From: Nocardiopsis metallicus
GTDB taxonomy: Bacteria; Actinomycetota; Actinomycetes; Streptosporangiales; Streptosporangiaceae
Assembly: GCF_014201115.1 (NCBI RefSeq)
Contig: NZ_JACHDO010000001.1
Coordinates: 5,704,001-5,768,000, forward strand
Direction: 5' to 3'
DNA: 64,000 nt
Shown here: piece by piece, positions 47,093 through 56,280 of the stretch
How positions within the stretch are numbered: the stretch's first letter is position 1
Layout of the letters: the number at the start of each line of letters is the position of its first letter
Notes under the pieces: model-generated
Seen by the model: only the letters and a program-made list of their open reading frames with translations
Database searches by the model: none
What the model was told of the DNA's origin: nothing
Position numbers and translations under genes: made by a program

Positions 47093-49894
47093 GTGAGTAC
47101 CGAACGACGACGGAATGCCGAAGGCGGCCGTCGCCGGGCTGAGGGCCCGGACGACGGTTCGCGCGGCGACGGCGGAAGGCGCAGGGCTGCGGGCCCGCCC
47201 CGGGAAGAGCGTGCGGGCGGCCGTCGCCGACCCGATTCCGAGGACGGTTTCTGGGGAGACGACCAGCCCGCCCCGCGCTCCCGCAGAGCCCGCCCCCCGC
47301 AGGACGGAGCCCGTTCCGAAGGGCGCCCCCGGCCCGAGGGCGGACGCCGCCGCGCCGAGGGAGAGCGGCCCCGCCGCCCCGACGGCGAGCGCCGGCGCCG
47401 CCCCGAGGACGGTGACCGGCCGCGCCGCCGCCCCGACGGCCAGCGCCCCCGGCGCCCCGAGGATGGCCAGCGCCCCCGTCGCCGCCCGGACGACCCCCGC
47501 GCCGGCGGACGCCGCCGCTCGTCCGGCCCCCGCGACCCCCGTGACCGTGAACACGGCGCCCGCTCCGAGGGCCGCCGTCAGGGCGGCCGTGCCGCCGCTG
47601 GCTCCGGCGGCCGCGGCGGTGGCGGCGGACGCCGTCGCCCCCGCCAGGACGAGCCGGACGACCGCCCCTGGTGGAAGCGCTTCCTGTCCAAGGCCTGGAA
47701 GCCCGCGCTGGCCGTCTTCGGCCTGATGATCATCGGCGGTGTGGCCGCCTTCGCGGTGCTGTACTCCATGGCGCCCGACGAGAAGGAACTCGCGCGCAAC
47801 GCGGAGAAGGAGGCTTCGGCCACCCAGATCATGTGGGCCGCCGAGGGGGAGGAGGAGCCCGAACTCGCGCTCACCACCGGTGACGTCAAGCGTGTCGTCA
47901 TCCAGCGCGAGGACATCCCGGAGGAGGTCGTCGACGGTGTGCTCGCCGCCGAGCAGGCCACCTTCTACGAGGACCCGGGCATCAACCTCAAGGGCATCGG
48001 CCGCGCCATCCTCTCCAGGGGCGAGGCCGGCGGTGGTTCGACCATCACCCAGCAGATGGCCCGCAACTACTACAGCGAGCTCGACGGCGAGCCGCCGCTG
48101 ACCCGCAAGATCCGCGAGATCTTCATCGCGATCAAGCTCGACCAGCAGCTCGATCCCGACCAGATCCTCACGACCTACCTCAACACGATCTACTTCGGCC
48201 GAGGCGCCTCGGGCATCGAGATGGCCGCCCAGGAGTACTTCGGCAAGAGCGTGAGCGAGCTGGACCGGGCCGAGGGCGCCTACCTGGGCATCATCATCCA
48301 GATGCCCAGCAACTTCGAGAACCCCGAAGAGGGCTCCTGGACGGAGACCTACCTCAACGAGGAACGCTGGCCCTACGTACAGCGGCAGCTGGCCGCGATG
48401 TACGAGAACACCGGCGGTGAGCGCGGTCTGCCCGAGGCAGAGGCCAAGAAGCTGGAGATCCCGGACAGCATCATCGCCTACGAGCCCGAGGTCGCCGAGG
48501 GCGATCCCAAGCTGGGCTACGTCCGCAACGCGGTCCTCAACGAGGTCACCGAGCGGTACGATATCTCGGGCGGCGCCCTGGCCACCGAGGGTTTCGTCGT
48601 CAAGACCTCGCTCGACCCGGATCTGATGGACGCCGCGGCCGAGGCCTTCTCGGTGCTCCCCCCTGGTGAGGCCGAGGACACCATGAAGGGGCTGACCGCG
48701 GTCGACCCGGCCACAGGGCAGATCGTGGCCTTCCACGGCGGTCCGAACGTGGCCGAGTGGGAGAACAACTCGCTCACCCACCAGACCCAGGCGGGTTCGG
48801 CCTACAAGCCCTACGTGCTGGCCCGGGCGCTGATGGACGACATCGGCCTGCGGACCGTCCTCGACGGCGACAGCGGACTGGAGTACCCCGGCCTGGCCAA
48901 CCCGGTGAACAACTCGGGCAACGTCGACTACGGTCCGGTCGACCTGATCGAGTCCACCGCGAGCTCGGTGAACACCAGCTTCGTGGATCTGGCCATCCGG
49001 GTCGGTGAGGCCCGCGTGGACGAGCTCGCGGTCGACATGGGTGTCGACCCGGCCCGGCAGGAGACCTCCACGCTCGGGCCGCTGATCGCGCTGGGCACCC
49101 ACCAGGTGAACGCGCTCGACATGGCCAGCGCCTACGCGACCTTCGCCAACGAGGGCCGCCACTTCCCGGCGCACATGGTCACCGAGGTCATCGACAAGGA
49201 GGGAAACCCTCGCCCGCCCAAGGACGCGGACGAGATCGAGTCCGGCAAGGAGGTGCTCACCAGCGCCGTGGCCGCGGACGCCACCTACGCGATGCAGATG
49301 GCGGTCCAGGAGGGCGGCGCGAGAAACGCGGCCCTCAGCGACGGCCGCGACGTGGCGGGCAAGACCGGTACCTCCTCCGACGCCGTCTCGGCCTGGTTCG
49401 TGGGTTACACACCGCAGCTGTCCACGGCGGTGGGACTGAGCCGTCGTAGCGGTGAACCGCTGCAGTTCGACGCCAGCGCGGGTGAGATCTTCGGTGGTAC
49501 CACCTCGGCCAAGGTGTGGAAGGCCTTCATGGAGACCGCCATGGAGGGTGTGGAGGCCCGCTCCTTCCCGGCCCCGCAGTGGGTGGGCGAGGACCAGATG
49601 TTCATGCCGACCCCTTCGCCGAGCGAGGAACCCAGCGAGGAGGAACCGAGCGAGGAACCCAGCGAGGTACCGAGCGAGGAGCCCAGCGAGGAGCCCACCG
49701 AGGAAGAGTGTGACCCCCGGGACCGGGAATGCCAGGGCGAGGACACTCCTGAGCTGCCGGACGAGTGCGACAGCTGGTTCCCACCGGACCACTGCAACGA
49801 GGACGACGACCAGCCGGGCTTCCCCGGCCCCCCGGACACGGGTGACCAGGGCAACAACGGCAACAGCAACAGCCTGCTCAGGCCCAGGGACTGA
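47093..49894 (+). CDS. Bifunctional class A penicillin-binding protein
   Basis: A 933-aa PBP1-type enzyme from GTG 47093. The first ~195 residues are a cytoplasmic Arg/Pro/Glu tail with RRPEDG/RRRPDG repeats. A membrane anchor (ALAVFGLMIIGGVAAFAVLY) follows. The GT51 domain has catalytic E287 in AAEQATFYEDPG, GGSTITQQMARN and RKIREIFIAIKLD. The transpeptidase has S569 in GSAYKPY, SVN in ASSVNTSF and K757-T-G. The tail carries PSEEPSEE repeats and a Cys-rich end. It polymerises and cross-links peptidoglycan and matches mycobacterial PonA1 by position. Confidence 0.94.
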   Translation: MSTERRRNAEGGRRRAEGPDDGSRGDGGRRRAAGPPREERAGGRRRPDSEDGFWGDDQPAPRSRRARPPQDGARSEGRPRPEGGRRRAEGERPRRPDGERRRRPEDGDRPRRRPDGQRPRRPEDGQRPRRRPDDPRAGGRRRSSGPRDPRDREHGARSEGRRQGGRAAAGSGGRGGGGGRRRPRQDEPDDRPWWKRFLSKAWKPALAVFGLMIIGGVAAFAVLYSMAPDEKELARNAEKEASATQIMWAAEGEEEPELALTTGDVKRVVIQREDIPEEVVDGVLAAEQATFYEDPGINLKGIGRAILSRGEAGGGSTITQQMARNYYSELDGEPPLTRKIREIFIAIKLDQQLDPDQILTTYLNTIYFGRGASGIEMAAQEYFGKSVSELDRAEGAYLGIIIQMPSNFENPEEGSWTETYLNEERWPYVQRQLAAMYENTGGERGLPEAEAKKLEIPDSIIAYEPEVAEGDPKLGYVRNAVLNEVTERYDISGGALATEGFVVKTSLDPDLMDAAAEAFSVLPPGEAEDTMKGLTAVDPATGQIVAFHGGPNVAEWENNSLTHQTQAGSAYKPYVLARALMDDIGLRTVLDGDSGLEYPGLANPVNNSGNVDYGPVDLIESTASSVNTSFVDLAIRVGEARVDELAVDMGVDPARQETSTLGPLIALGTHQVNALDMASAYATFANEGRHFPAHMVTEVIDKEGNPRPPKDADEIESGKEVLTSAVAADATYAMQMAVQEGGARNAALSDGRDVAGKTGTSSDAVSAWFVGYTPQLSTAVGLSRRSGEPLQFDASAGEIFGGTTSAKVWKAFMETAMEGVEARSFPAPQWVGEDQMFMPTPSPSEEPSEEEPSEEPSEVPSEEPSEEPTEEECDPRDRECQGEDTPELPDECDSWFPPDHCNEDDDQPGFPGPPDTGDQGNNGNSNSLLRPRD

Positions 49895-49991
49895 GCCACG
49901 GGTAGCAGCCGGCAGGCAGTACGGATAGCAGGCAGCACGGACGAGGGCCGGTGGCCGGCGGGGGAGACCCGCCGACACCGGCCCTCGACCG

Positions 49992-50000
49992 TTGTCCACA
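49992..50000 (+). promoter_or_regulatory. Isolated DnaA box upstream of rpsF
   Basis: A perfect TTGTCCACA about 165 bases before rpsF-ssb-rpsR-rplI. A DnaA link to ssb expression is possible but unproven. Confidence 0.5.
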
Positions 50001-50164
50001 ACCCCGCGCCGGTGGTACACCGCTGCTGGTAGCCTTGGTTCCCGTATGGCTCAGAGCCCGTGCTGTGCACCCCGGTCCTGCCGGGGCAGCGCCCGCGCCG
50101 GGCTCCTGCCCTCCTGCCATGGAGATTCCATGGCCGCAACAGTCCAGAGGAGGAACGTACGCTT

Positions 50165-50455
50165 ATGCGTCGTTACGAAATCATGGTCATCCTCGACCCG
50201 AACCTCGACGAGCGCACTGTCGCCCCGTCGCTGGAGAACTTCCTGGCCGTCGTGCGCAACGACGGTGGCTCGGTCGAGAAGACGGAGATCTGGGGCAAGC
50301 GTCGTCTCGCCTACGACATCAACAAGAACTCCGAGGGCATCTACGCGGTCATCGACCTGACCGCCAAGCCCGAGACGGTCAAGGAGCTCGACCGTCAGCT
50401 CGGCATCGCCGAGGCCGTGCTCCGCACCAAGGTTCTGCGTCCCGAGGTTCACTAG
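50165..50455 (+). CDS. rpsF: 30S ribosomal protein bS6
   Basis: A 96-aa protein from ATG 50165, with GAGGAGGAAC upstream. RRYEIMVILDPNLDERTV and WGKRRLAYDINKNSEGIYAVIDL are bS6 signatures. It binds bS18 on the small subunit platform and heads the conserved rpsF-ssb-rpsR-rplI operon. Confidence 0.97.
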   Translation: MRRYEIMVILDPNLDERTVAPSLENFLAVVRNDGGSVEKTEIWGKRRLAYDINKNSEGIYAVIDLTAKPETVKELDRQLGIAEAVLRTKVLRPEVH

Positions 50456-50591
50456 GCACCCCGGTGCCCCGACCCCCTGACCCCGCGCGTCCGATTCTTT
50501 CCTTGGGACTGTTCTGTCTCTAGGGACGTGGATGATGCGTGGAACAGGCGAAACCGCCTGATCCCGAACTATCTCGAACCGGAGCCGATCC

Positions 50592-51194
50592 ATGGCAGGC
50601 GAAACCCAGATCACGCTCGTCGGCAATCTCGTCGACGACCCTGAACTGCGCTTCACGCCCAGTGGAGCCGCGGTCGCCAACTTCCGTGTGGCCTCGACGC
50701 CCCGCACCTTCGACCGCGCGTCAGGGGAGTGGAAGGACGGAGAGTCCATGTTCCTCTCCTGCACCGTATGGCGTCAGTACGCGGAGAACGTGGCCGAGAG
50801 CCTTCAGCGCGGCATGCGCGTCATCGTGCAGGGTCGTCTGAAGCAGCGGTCCTTCGAGACCCGCGAGGGTGAGAAGCGGACCGTCTACGAGATCGACGTC
50901 GAAGAGGTCGGCCCGGCCCTGCGTAGCGCCACCGCCAAGGTGACGAAGACGCAGCGCCAGGGCGGCGGCGGCTTCGGCGGAAATCAGGGCGGCGGATTCG
51001 GTGGCGGCCAGCCCCAGGGCGGACAGCCCCAGGGCGGCGGCTACGGGAACCAGGGCGGCGGATTCGGTGGCAACCAGGGCGGCCAGGGCGGCCGCGGTGG
51101 TGCCCCGGCCGACGACCCGTGGGCGACCAACGGCGGTGGCGGCGGATTCGGTGGCGGCAACGGCGGAGGATTCTCCGACGAGCCCCCGTTCTAG
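50592..51194 (+). CDS. ssb: Single-stranded DNA-binding protein
   Basis: A 200-aa SSB from ATG 50592. The OB fold covers residues 1-110 (ITLVGNLVDDPELRFTPSGAAVANFRVAST..., FLSCTVWRQYAENVAESLQRGMRVIVQGRL). A Gly/Gln-rich flexible tail follows with repeated GGGFGG and QPQGG units. The C-terminal acidic tip DEPPF recruits repair and replication partners. It coats single-stranded DNA as a tetramer and lies between the bS6 and bS18 genes. Confidence 0.97.
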   Translation: MAGETQITLVGNLVDDPELRFTPSGAAVANFRVASTPRTFDRASGEWKDGESMFLSCTVWRQYAENVAESLQRGMRVIVQGRLKQRSFETREGEKRTVYEIDVEEVGPALRSATAKVTKTQRQGGGGFGGNQGGGFGGGQPQGGQPQGGGYGNQGGGFGGNQGGQGGRGGAPADDPWATNGGGGGFGGGNGGGFSDEPPF

Positions 51195-51308
51195 ACGGCG
51201 TCCACCCCACGTAACACCCGACCCGGTTCCACTCGGGACCGAGTCACCTTTCATTTGTCCCAGCCCATCCCCGGGAAGACCCCGGGGCTCTTGCGAAGGA
51301 GCACCACG

Positions 51309-51545
51309 ATGGCTAAGCCGGCAGCGCGCAAGCCCAAGAAGAAGGTTTGCCTCTTCTGCCAGGAGAAGCAGTCCTACATCGACTTCAAGGACACCACGCT
51401 TCTCCGTAAGTTCATCTCCGAGCGCGGCAAGATCCGTGCCCGTCGGGTGACCGGCAACTGCACGCAGCACCAGCGCGACGTCGCCACGGCGATCAAGAAC
51501 GCGCGCGAGGTGGCCCTGCTGCCCTACACCAGCACCGCTCGCTAG
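51309..51545 (+). CDS. rpsR: 30S ribosomal protein bS18 (zinc-binding type)
   Basis: A 78-aa basic protein from ATG 51309, with GCGAAGGAG upstream. KKVCLFCQEKQSYIDFKDTTLLRKFISERGKIRARRVTGNC contains a CxxC and a later Cys, the pattern of the C+ form that binds zinc. It pairs with bS6. Actinobacteria often carry a second zinc-free paralogue elsewhere under Zur control; only this one is in the window. Confidence 0.96.
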   Translation: MAKPAARKPKKKVCLFCQEKQSYIDFKDTTLLRKFISERGKIRARRVTGNCTQHQRDVATAIKNAREVALLPYTSTAR

Positions 51546-51572
51546 CGGCGATATCCGAGGGAGGTTTTTGTC

Positions 51573-52019
51573 GTGAAGCTGATTTTGACCCACGAGGTCA
51601 ACGGTCTCGGAGCCCCCGGCGACGTCGTCGAGGTGAAGAACGGTTACGGTCGCAACTACCTGCTGCCCCGAGGGTTCGCCATTCGGTGGACCCGCGGCGG
51701 TCAGAAGCAGATCGACCTGATCCAGCGTGCCCGCAAGGCGCGTGACATCCGCACCCTGGACGAGGCCCAGCAGGTCGCCGGCCAGGTCGGTGCGCTGAAC
51801 GTGCGCCTCAAGCAGCGCGCCGGTCAGGGCGGTCGTCTGTTCGGTTCGGTCACGCCCGCGGACATCGTCGAGGCCGTCAAGGCCACCGGCGGTCCCGAGC
51901 TGGACAAGCGCCGGATCGAGATCAAGAACCCGATCAAGTCCGTCGGTGCCCACAAGGTCCAGGTCCGCCTGCACCCCGAGGTCGCCGCGACGATCAAGCT
52001 GGACATCGTCGGCGCCTAG
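51573..52019 (+). CDS. rplI: 50S ribosomal protein bL9
   Basis: A 148-aa protein from GTG 51573, preceded by GAGGGAGG. MKLILTHEVNGLGAPGDVVEVKNGYGRNYLLPRGFAI is the RNA-binding N domain; a long connecting helix and the C domain (GRLFGSVTPADIVEAVKATGG) follow. It ends the rpsF operon. Confidence 0.97.
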   Translation: MKLILTHEVNGLGAPGDVVEVKNGYGRNYLLPRGFAIRWTRGGQKQIDLIQRARKARDIRTLDEAQQVAGQVGALNVRLKQRAGQGGRLFGSVTPADIVEAVKATGGPELDKRRIEIKNPIKSVGAHKVQVRLHPEVAATIKLDIVGA

Positions 52020-52061
52020 GGTTTGTCTCCCTAGCCTCGCGCTGACCGTCCCGGCTCGCTG

Positions 52062-52091
52062 AGCCCCGTCCCTCTTCGGAGGGGCGGGGCT
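52062..52091 (+). terminator. rplI terminator
   Basis: AGCCCCG...CGGGGCT with a TTCG tetraloop, followed by TTTCG. It is a classic intrinsic terminator 43 bases after rplI. Confidence 0.85.
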
Positions 52092-52229
52092 TTTCGTTTG
52101 CCCGGAGCGGGCCTTTTCGGAACACGCCGAAGTACTGAAAACCACCCTTTGGTTACTCTTTGTAATCTAGCGTGTTCTCTGTGTTGCGTCGCGTCCCGCG
52201 ATGCTCCGCACGGAGAGGACAGCATACCG

Positions 52230-53063
52230 ATGGCCGTTGAGAGACGACCCACAACCGACCACCCCCTGGGGGTGGACCGCAGGACGATGCTTCGAGGGGC
52301 CGCCCTGGCCGCCGGGGGAGCGCTTCTGGGCGGGGCGTTCGGTGTTTCGGTGGCGAGCCAGGCCTCCGCCGCGGCGATACCCAAGGTGTACACCCGGGCT
52401 GACTGGGGGGCCCGCGCTCCCAAGACGAACATCGCGCTACGGGCGCAGGGGCCGACCCACATCGTCGTGCACCACACCGCGACCGGGAACGTGTCCGACA
52501 TGTCGACCAGTCACGCCGCCGCGCTGTCCAGGGCCATCCAGCGCTATCACATGGACACCAACGGGTGGAGTGACACCGGGCAGCAGCTCACGATCAGCCG
52601 CGGCGGGCACATCATGGAGGGCCGCGACAAGTCGCTCCAGGCGATCCGTGAAGGCGGGCACGTGATCGGCGCGCACACCGCGAACCACAACTCGCACACG
52701 ATCGGGATCGAGAACGAGGGAACCTACTCCTCGGCGACCCCACCCGGGGCGCTCATGTCCTCCCTGGTCAGTACCTGCGCATGGCTGTGCCTCGTGTACC
52801 GCCTGGACCCGCAGGAGGCGATCGTGGGGCACCGCGACTACAACGCCACCAACTGCCCGGGCGACAAGCTCTACTCGATGCTGCCCAAGCTGCGCAACGA
52901 CGTGGGGAACAGGCTGCGCGAACAGCTCAGCCACCTGAGCAGGCACGTCGGCCGGGAACTGACCCTGGAGGAGCTGCCGACCTACCCGGCCGTCCCGACC
53001 TCCGAGCGGGTCGCCACCTTCTACCACGGCCCCGCCGTCGGAGACCTGGACACGTCTTTCTAG
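52230..53063 (+). CDS. N-acetylmuramoyl-L-alanine amidase (PGRP type), Tat-exported
   Basis: A 277-aa protein from ATG 52230. A Tat-like signal (DRRTMLRGAALAAGGALLGG) ends near ASAAA. The Amidase_2/PGRP domain starts with YTRADWGARAP. Zinc and catalytic residues are visible in IVVHHTATGN (H81/H82) and GHRDYNATNCPGDKLY. It cleaves the peptide from the glycan strand of peptidoglycan outside the cell. It could partly make up for the missing cwlM-type amidase near trxA, but that is inference. Confidence 0.92.
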   Translation: MAVERRPTTDHPLGVDRRTMLRGAALAAGGALLGGAFGVSVASQASAAAIPKVYTRADWGARAPKTNIALRAQGPTHIVVHHTATGNVSDMSTSHAAALSRAIQRYHMDTNGWSDTGQQLTISRGGHIMEGRDKSLQAIREGGHVIGAHTANHNSHTIGIENEGTYSSATPPGALMSSLVSTCAWLCLVYRLDPQEAIVGHRDYNATNCPGDKLYSMLPKLRNDVGNRLREQLSHLSRHVGRELTLEELPTYPAVPTSERVATFYHGPAVGDLDTSF

Positions 53064-53100
53064 CAGCAGAGCTTTCTGGAAGTAGGACCCGAGCCGACGA

Positions 53101-53132
53101 AACCGTCCCTGCTCCCCGCCGCAGGGACGGTT
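53101..53132. terminator. Bidirectional terminator between amidase and MATE genes
   Basis: A perfect 12-bp stem (AACCGTCCCTGC with GCAGGGACGGTT) and an 8-nt loop between two convergent genes. Confidence 0.75.
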
Positions 53133-53192
53133 CGCCCGCTTGTTTCGGCCCCCGCCCTCCCGGCGCCCGAACGGTCTCCGTGCCCGAACGCC

Positions 53193-54542
53193 TCAGTGCC
53201 TGGTCGCGCCGGTGACCAGCCAGGCCTCGCCGCGGGCGCGCAGACCCAGGGTGAGGGCGCGGGCCAGGATCCACACGGCGAAGGCGATCCACAGCCCCAC
53301 CAGGCCCCCCACCTCGGAGGTGGCGAGCCGGGGGATGACCAGGGCGAACGGCAGGTAGGCGAGCATCGTCCACAGGGACGCCCAGGCCAGGTAGCGCTGG
53401 TCACCGGCGCCCATGAGGACGCCGTCCAGCACCATCGTCACCCCGCTGAGCGGCTGCATCAGCGCCACCACCACGAGGGAGGCCATGATCAGCGAGGCCA
53501 CCCGGGGGTCCGAGGTGAAGGGGATGTGGGCCCAGGGCAGGACGAGGAACACCACGGCGGTGAACACCAGCCCGGACATCACGCCCCACTCGACCATGCG
53601 GCGGGTGGAGTCCTTGGTCCCGCGCACGTCACCGGCGCCGAGGTAGCGGCCCACGATCGACTGCCCGGCGATGGCGATGGCGTCCATCGCGAACACCAGC
53701 AGGGCCCAGATGTTGTAGCTGACCTGGTGCGCGGCGATCGACTCGTCACCGAGCCGGGCAGCGACGGCGGTGGTCACCAGCGCCACCACGCGCATCGACA
53801 CACTGCGCAGGAACAGCGCGAAACCGGCCGAGGCCGAGGCGCGCAGCCCGGTCGGGGTCGGCAGGAGGGAGACGCCCTGGCGCCGGGCCGACCGGGCGAT
53901 CACGCCCACGTACCAGAACGCGCCCGCCCCCTGGGCGAGTACCGTCGACCAGGCCGAACCGGCGATGCCCCAGTCGAACACGAACACGAGGAGCGCGCAC
54001 AGTACGGCGTTGCCGATGTAGGTGGCGACCGCCACCAGCAGCGGGGTCCGGGCGTCCTGTAGGCCGCGCAGCACCCCGGTCCCGGCCATGACGATCAGCA
54101 GGAACGGTGTGCTCAGCAGGCTGATCCGCAGGTAGGTGAGCGCGTAGGGGGTGACCTCCGGCGAGGCGCCCAGGAGTTCGATCATCCACGGCCCCAGCGG
54201 CCAGCCGATCCCGATCGCGGCGATCCCCAGCAGGATCGCGAGCCAGAGCCCGTGCACCCCGTCCCGGACACCGCCGGGGACGTCACCGGCGCCGAACCTG
54301 CGCGCCACTGCGGCGGTGGTTCCGTAGGCGAGGAAGACGCACACCGCGGCCAGGGTCAGCAGGACCTGCCCGGCGATTCCGAGTCCGGCCAATGCCCGGG
54401 TGCCCAGGCTGCCGACGATCGCGGAGTCGGTGAGCAGGAAGAGGGGTTCGGCGATGAGCGCGAAGAACGTGGGGACGGCGAGAGCGAAGATCTCACGGTC
54501 GTGACGGTGCCGGAAGGGGGACGCCGAGAGCAGAGTTGCCAT
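53193..54542 (-). CDS. MATE-family (DinF-like) efflux transporter
   Basis: A 449-aa protein from ATG 54542. Twelve membrane segments run from REIFALAVPTFFALIAEPLFLLTDSAIVGSLGTRALAGLGIAG to the end. GTTAAVARRFGAGD and its repeat-half counterpart QSIVGRYLGAGDVRGTKDSTRRMVEWG are MatE signatures. DinF-like members export drugs or protect against oxidants using Na+ or H+. It is divergent from dnaB across a gap with DnaA boxes. Confidence 0.92.
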   Translation of the reverse strand: MATLLSASPFRHRHDREIFALAVPTFFALIAEPLFLLTDSAIVGSLGTRALAGLGIAGQVLLTLAAVCVFLAYGTTAAVARRFGAGDVPGGVRDGVHGLWLAILLGIAAIGIGWPLGPWMIELLGASPEVTPYALTYLRISLLSTPFLLIVMAGTGVLRGLQDARTPLLVAVATYIGNAVLCALLVFVFDWGIAGSAWSTVLAQGAGAFWYVGVIARSARRQGVSLLPTPTGLRASASAGFALFLRSVSMRVVALVTTAVAARLGDESIAAHQVSYNIWALLVFAMDAIAIAGQSIVGRYLGAGDVRGTKDSTRRMVEWGVMSGLVFTAVVFLVLPWAHIPFTSDPRVASLIMASLVVVALMQPLSGVTMVLDGVLMGAGDQRYLAWASLWTMLAYLPFALVIPRLATSEVGGLVGLWIAFAVWILARALTLGLRARGEAWLVTGATRH

Positions 54543-54587
54543 GACGGAGCCACAGTACCGGACAGGCGTTCGAGTGCCGCTGTGGCG

Positions 54588-54735
54588 TTGTCCACAGGGT
54601 CGTCGAAGCCTGTGGATAACCTGTGGAAAGCCGCCCTGTGAGACATCTTGCACGTCCTGGTCACGGCTGCGTTTTCCCAGTTCAAATGGGCTATGGGCGA
54701 CTCGCGGCAAAGTTATCCACAGGTGATGTGCATAA
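54588..54735. promoter_or_regulatory. DnaA boxes upstream of dnaB
   Basis: Perfect boxes lie at 54588-54596, 54611-54619 and 54713-54721, with a one-mismatch copy at 54727-54735. They fall in the divergent MATE/dnaB promoter region. Confidence 0.75.
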
Positions 54736-54888
54736 CCTCTGCGCGCAATGCCCCACAGGGCTTCGGATGTGGTGGTAAGGACGTGTCCACAGGTGCCCCG
54801 CGCGGCGCCTTCGGCACCCGGGATGGGGCATCCTGGAAGGGTCGGCCAGATCCGGGTCGGCGCACGCGGCCGGTGTGGGGAGAAGTTC

Positions 54889-56241
54889 GTGAGTGTCGCT
54901 GAGCAACCACCTGAAGAAGGCGGATACGAGCGCACCCCACCCCATGACATCCAGGCCGAACAGAGCGTCCTGGGCGGCATGCTGCTGTCCAAGGACGCCA
55001 TCACCCAGGTCGTCGAGATCATCCGCTCCGCGGACTTCTACCGCCCGGCGCACCAGATCATCTACGAGAGCGTCGTCGACCTCTTCTCCCGGGGCGAACC
55101 GGTCGACGCCATCTCCGTCAACGCGGAGCTGACCAAGCGCGGCGAGGCCACCCGGGTCGGCGGGGCGCCGTACCTGCACACCCTCACCGAGGCGATCCCC
55201 ACCGCGGCCAACGCGGGCTACTACGCCAAGATCGTCTCGGACCGCGCCGTTCTGCGCCGCCTGGTCGAGGTCGGCACCCGCATCGCGCAGATCGGTTACG
55301 CGGGCGACGGCGAGGTGGACGACCTCGTCGACCACGCCCAAGCCGAGATCTACAAGGTCGCGGAGAAGCGCACCGGTGAGGACTACGTGGTCCTGGGCGA
55401 CATCATGCCCGGGGCCCTGGACGAGATCGAGGCGATCGGCGCCAACGACGGCAGCATGACCGGTGTCCCCACCGGTTTCGCCGACTTCGACGCCCTCACC
55501 AACGGCCTCCACCCCGGCCAGATGGTCATCATCGCCGCGAGGCCGGCCGTTGGAAAAAGCACCCTGGCTTTGGATTTCGCGCGTGCTGCGTCTATCAAGA
55601 ACGATATGGCGTCCGTTTTCTTCAGTCTGGAGATGGGGCGCAACGAGATCGTCATGCGTCTGCTCTCCGCCGAGGCACGGGTGCCGCTGCACACCATGCG
55701 GTCCGGTCTGATGACCGACGACGACTGGGCTCGGCTGGCCAGACGGATGGGCGAGGTGGCCGGCGCGCCGCTGTTCATCGACGACTCCCCGAACATGTCG
55801 ATGATGGAGATCCGGGCCAAGTGCCGCCGCCTCAAGCAGCAGCACGACCTCAAGCTCGTGATCGTCGACTACCTCCAGTTGATGAGCTCGCCCGGTCGGG
55901 TGGAGAGCCGTCAGCAGGAGGTCTCCGAGATGTCGCGTTCGCTCAAGCTCCTGGCCAAGGAGCTGGAGGTGCCGGTGGTCGCGCTGTCCCAGCTCAACCG
56001 TGGACCGGAACAACGCACCGATAAGCGCCCACAGGTGTCTGATCTTCGCGAATCGGGCAGTATCGAGCAGGACGCGGACATGGTGATCCTGCTCTACCGC
56101 GAGGACGTGCACGACAAGGAGTCGCCGAGGGCGGGCGAGGCGGACATCATCGTGGCCAAGCACCGTAACGGCCCCACCGCCGACGTGACCGTCGCCTTCC
56201 AGGGCCACTACAGCCGATTCGTCGACATGGCTCCGGGTTAA
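54889..56241 (+). CDS. dnaB: Replicative DNA helicase DnaB
   Basis: A 450-aa hexameric helicase from GTG 54889, with GGGGAGAAG upstream. The N-terminal collar starts PHDIQAEQSVLGGMLLSKDAI. The RecA-like motor has Walker A ARPAVGKSTLALDFA, Walker B LKLVIVDYLQLM, the H4 motif DLRESGSIEQDADMVILL and the C-terminal KHRNGPTADVTVAF. There is no intein, unlike many mycobacterial DnaB. Two patches of A/T-ending codons (55549-55626 and 55999-56061) stand out from the otherwise G/C-ending gene and overlap both known intein insertion points. Confidence 0.96.
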   Translation: MSVAEQPPEEGGYERTPPHDIQAEQSVLGGMLLSKDAITQVVEIIRSADFYRPAHQIIYESVVDLFSRGEPVDAISVNAELTKRGEATRVGGAPYLHTLTEAIPTAANAGYYAKIVSDRAVLRRLVEVGTRIAQIGYAGDGEVDDLVDHAQAEIYKVAEKRTGEDYVVLGDIMPGALDEIEAIGANDGSMTGVPTGFADFDALTNGLHPGQMVIIAARPAVGKSTLALDFARAASIKNDMASVFFSLEMGRNEIVMRLLSAEARVPLHTMRSGLMTDDDWARLARRMGEVAGAPLFIDDSPNMSMMEIRAKCRRLKQQHDLKLVIVDYLQLMSSPGRVESRQQEVSEMSRSLKLLAKELEVPVVALSQLNRGPEQRTDKRPQVSDLRESGSIEQDADMVILLYREDVHDKESPRAGEADIIVAKHRNGPTADVTVAFQGHYSRFVDMAPG

Positions 56242-56280
56242 CCCGTCGACTTGTCGACTGTTGTCTGTCGGGTTCCGGTA

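Noticed and set aside
47009..50020. 1003-codon open frame on the minus strand opposite the PBP gene
   Set aside because: Antisense shadow of a strongly GC-biased gene; sequence is Val/Gly/Arg-rich without domains.
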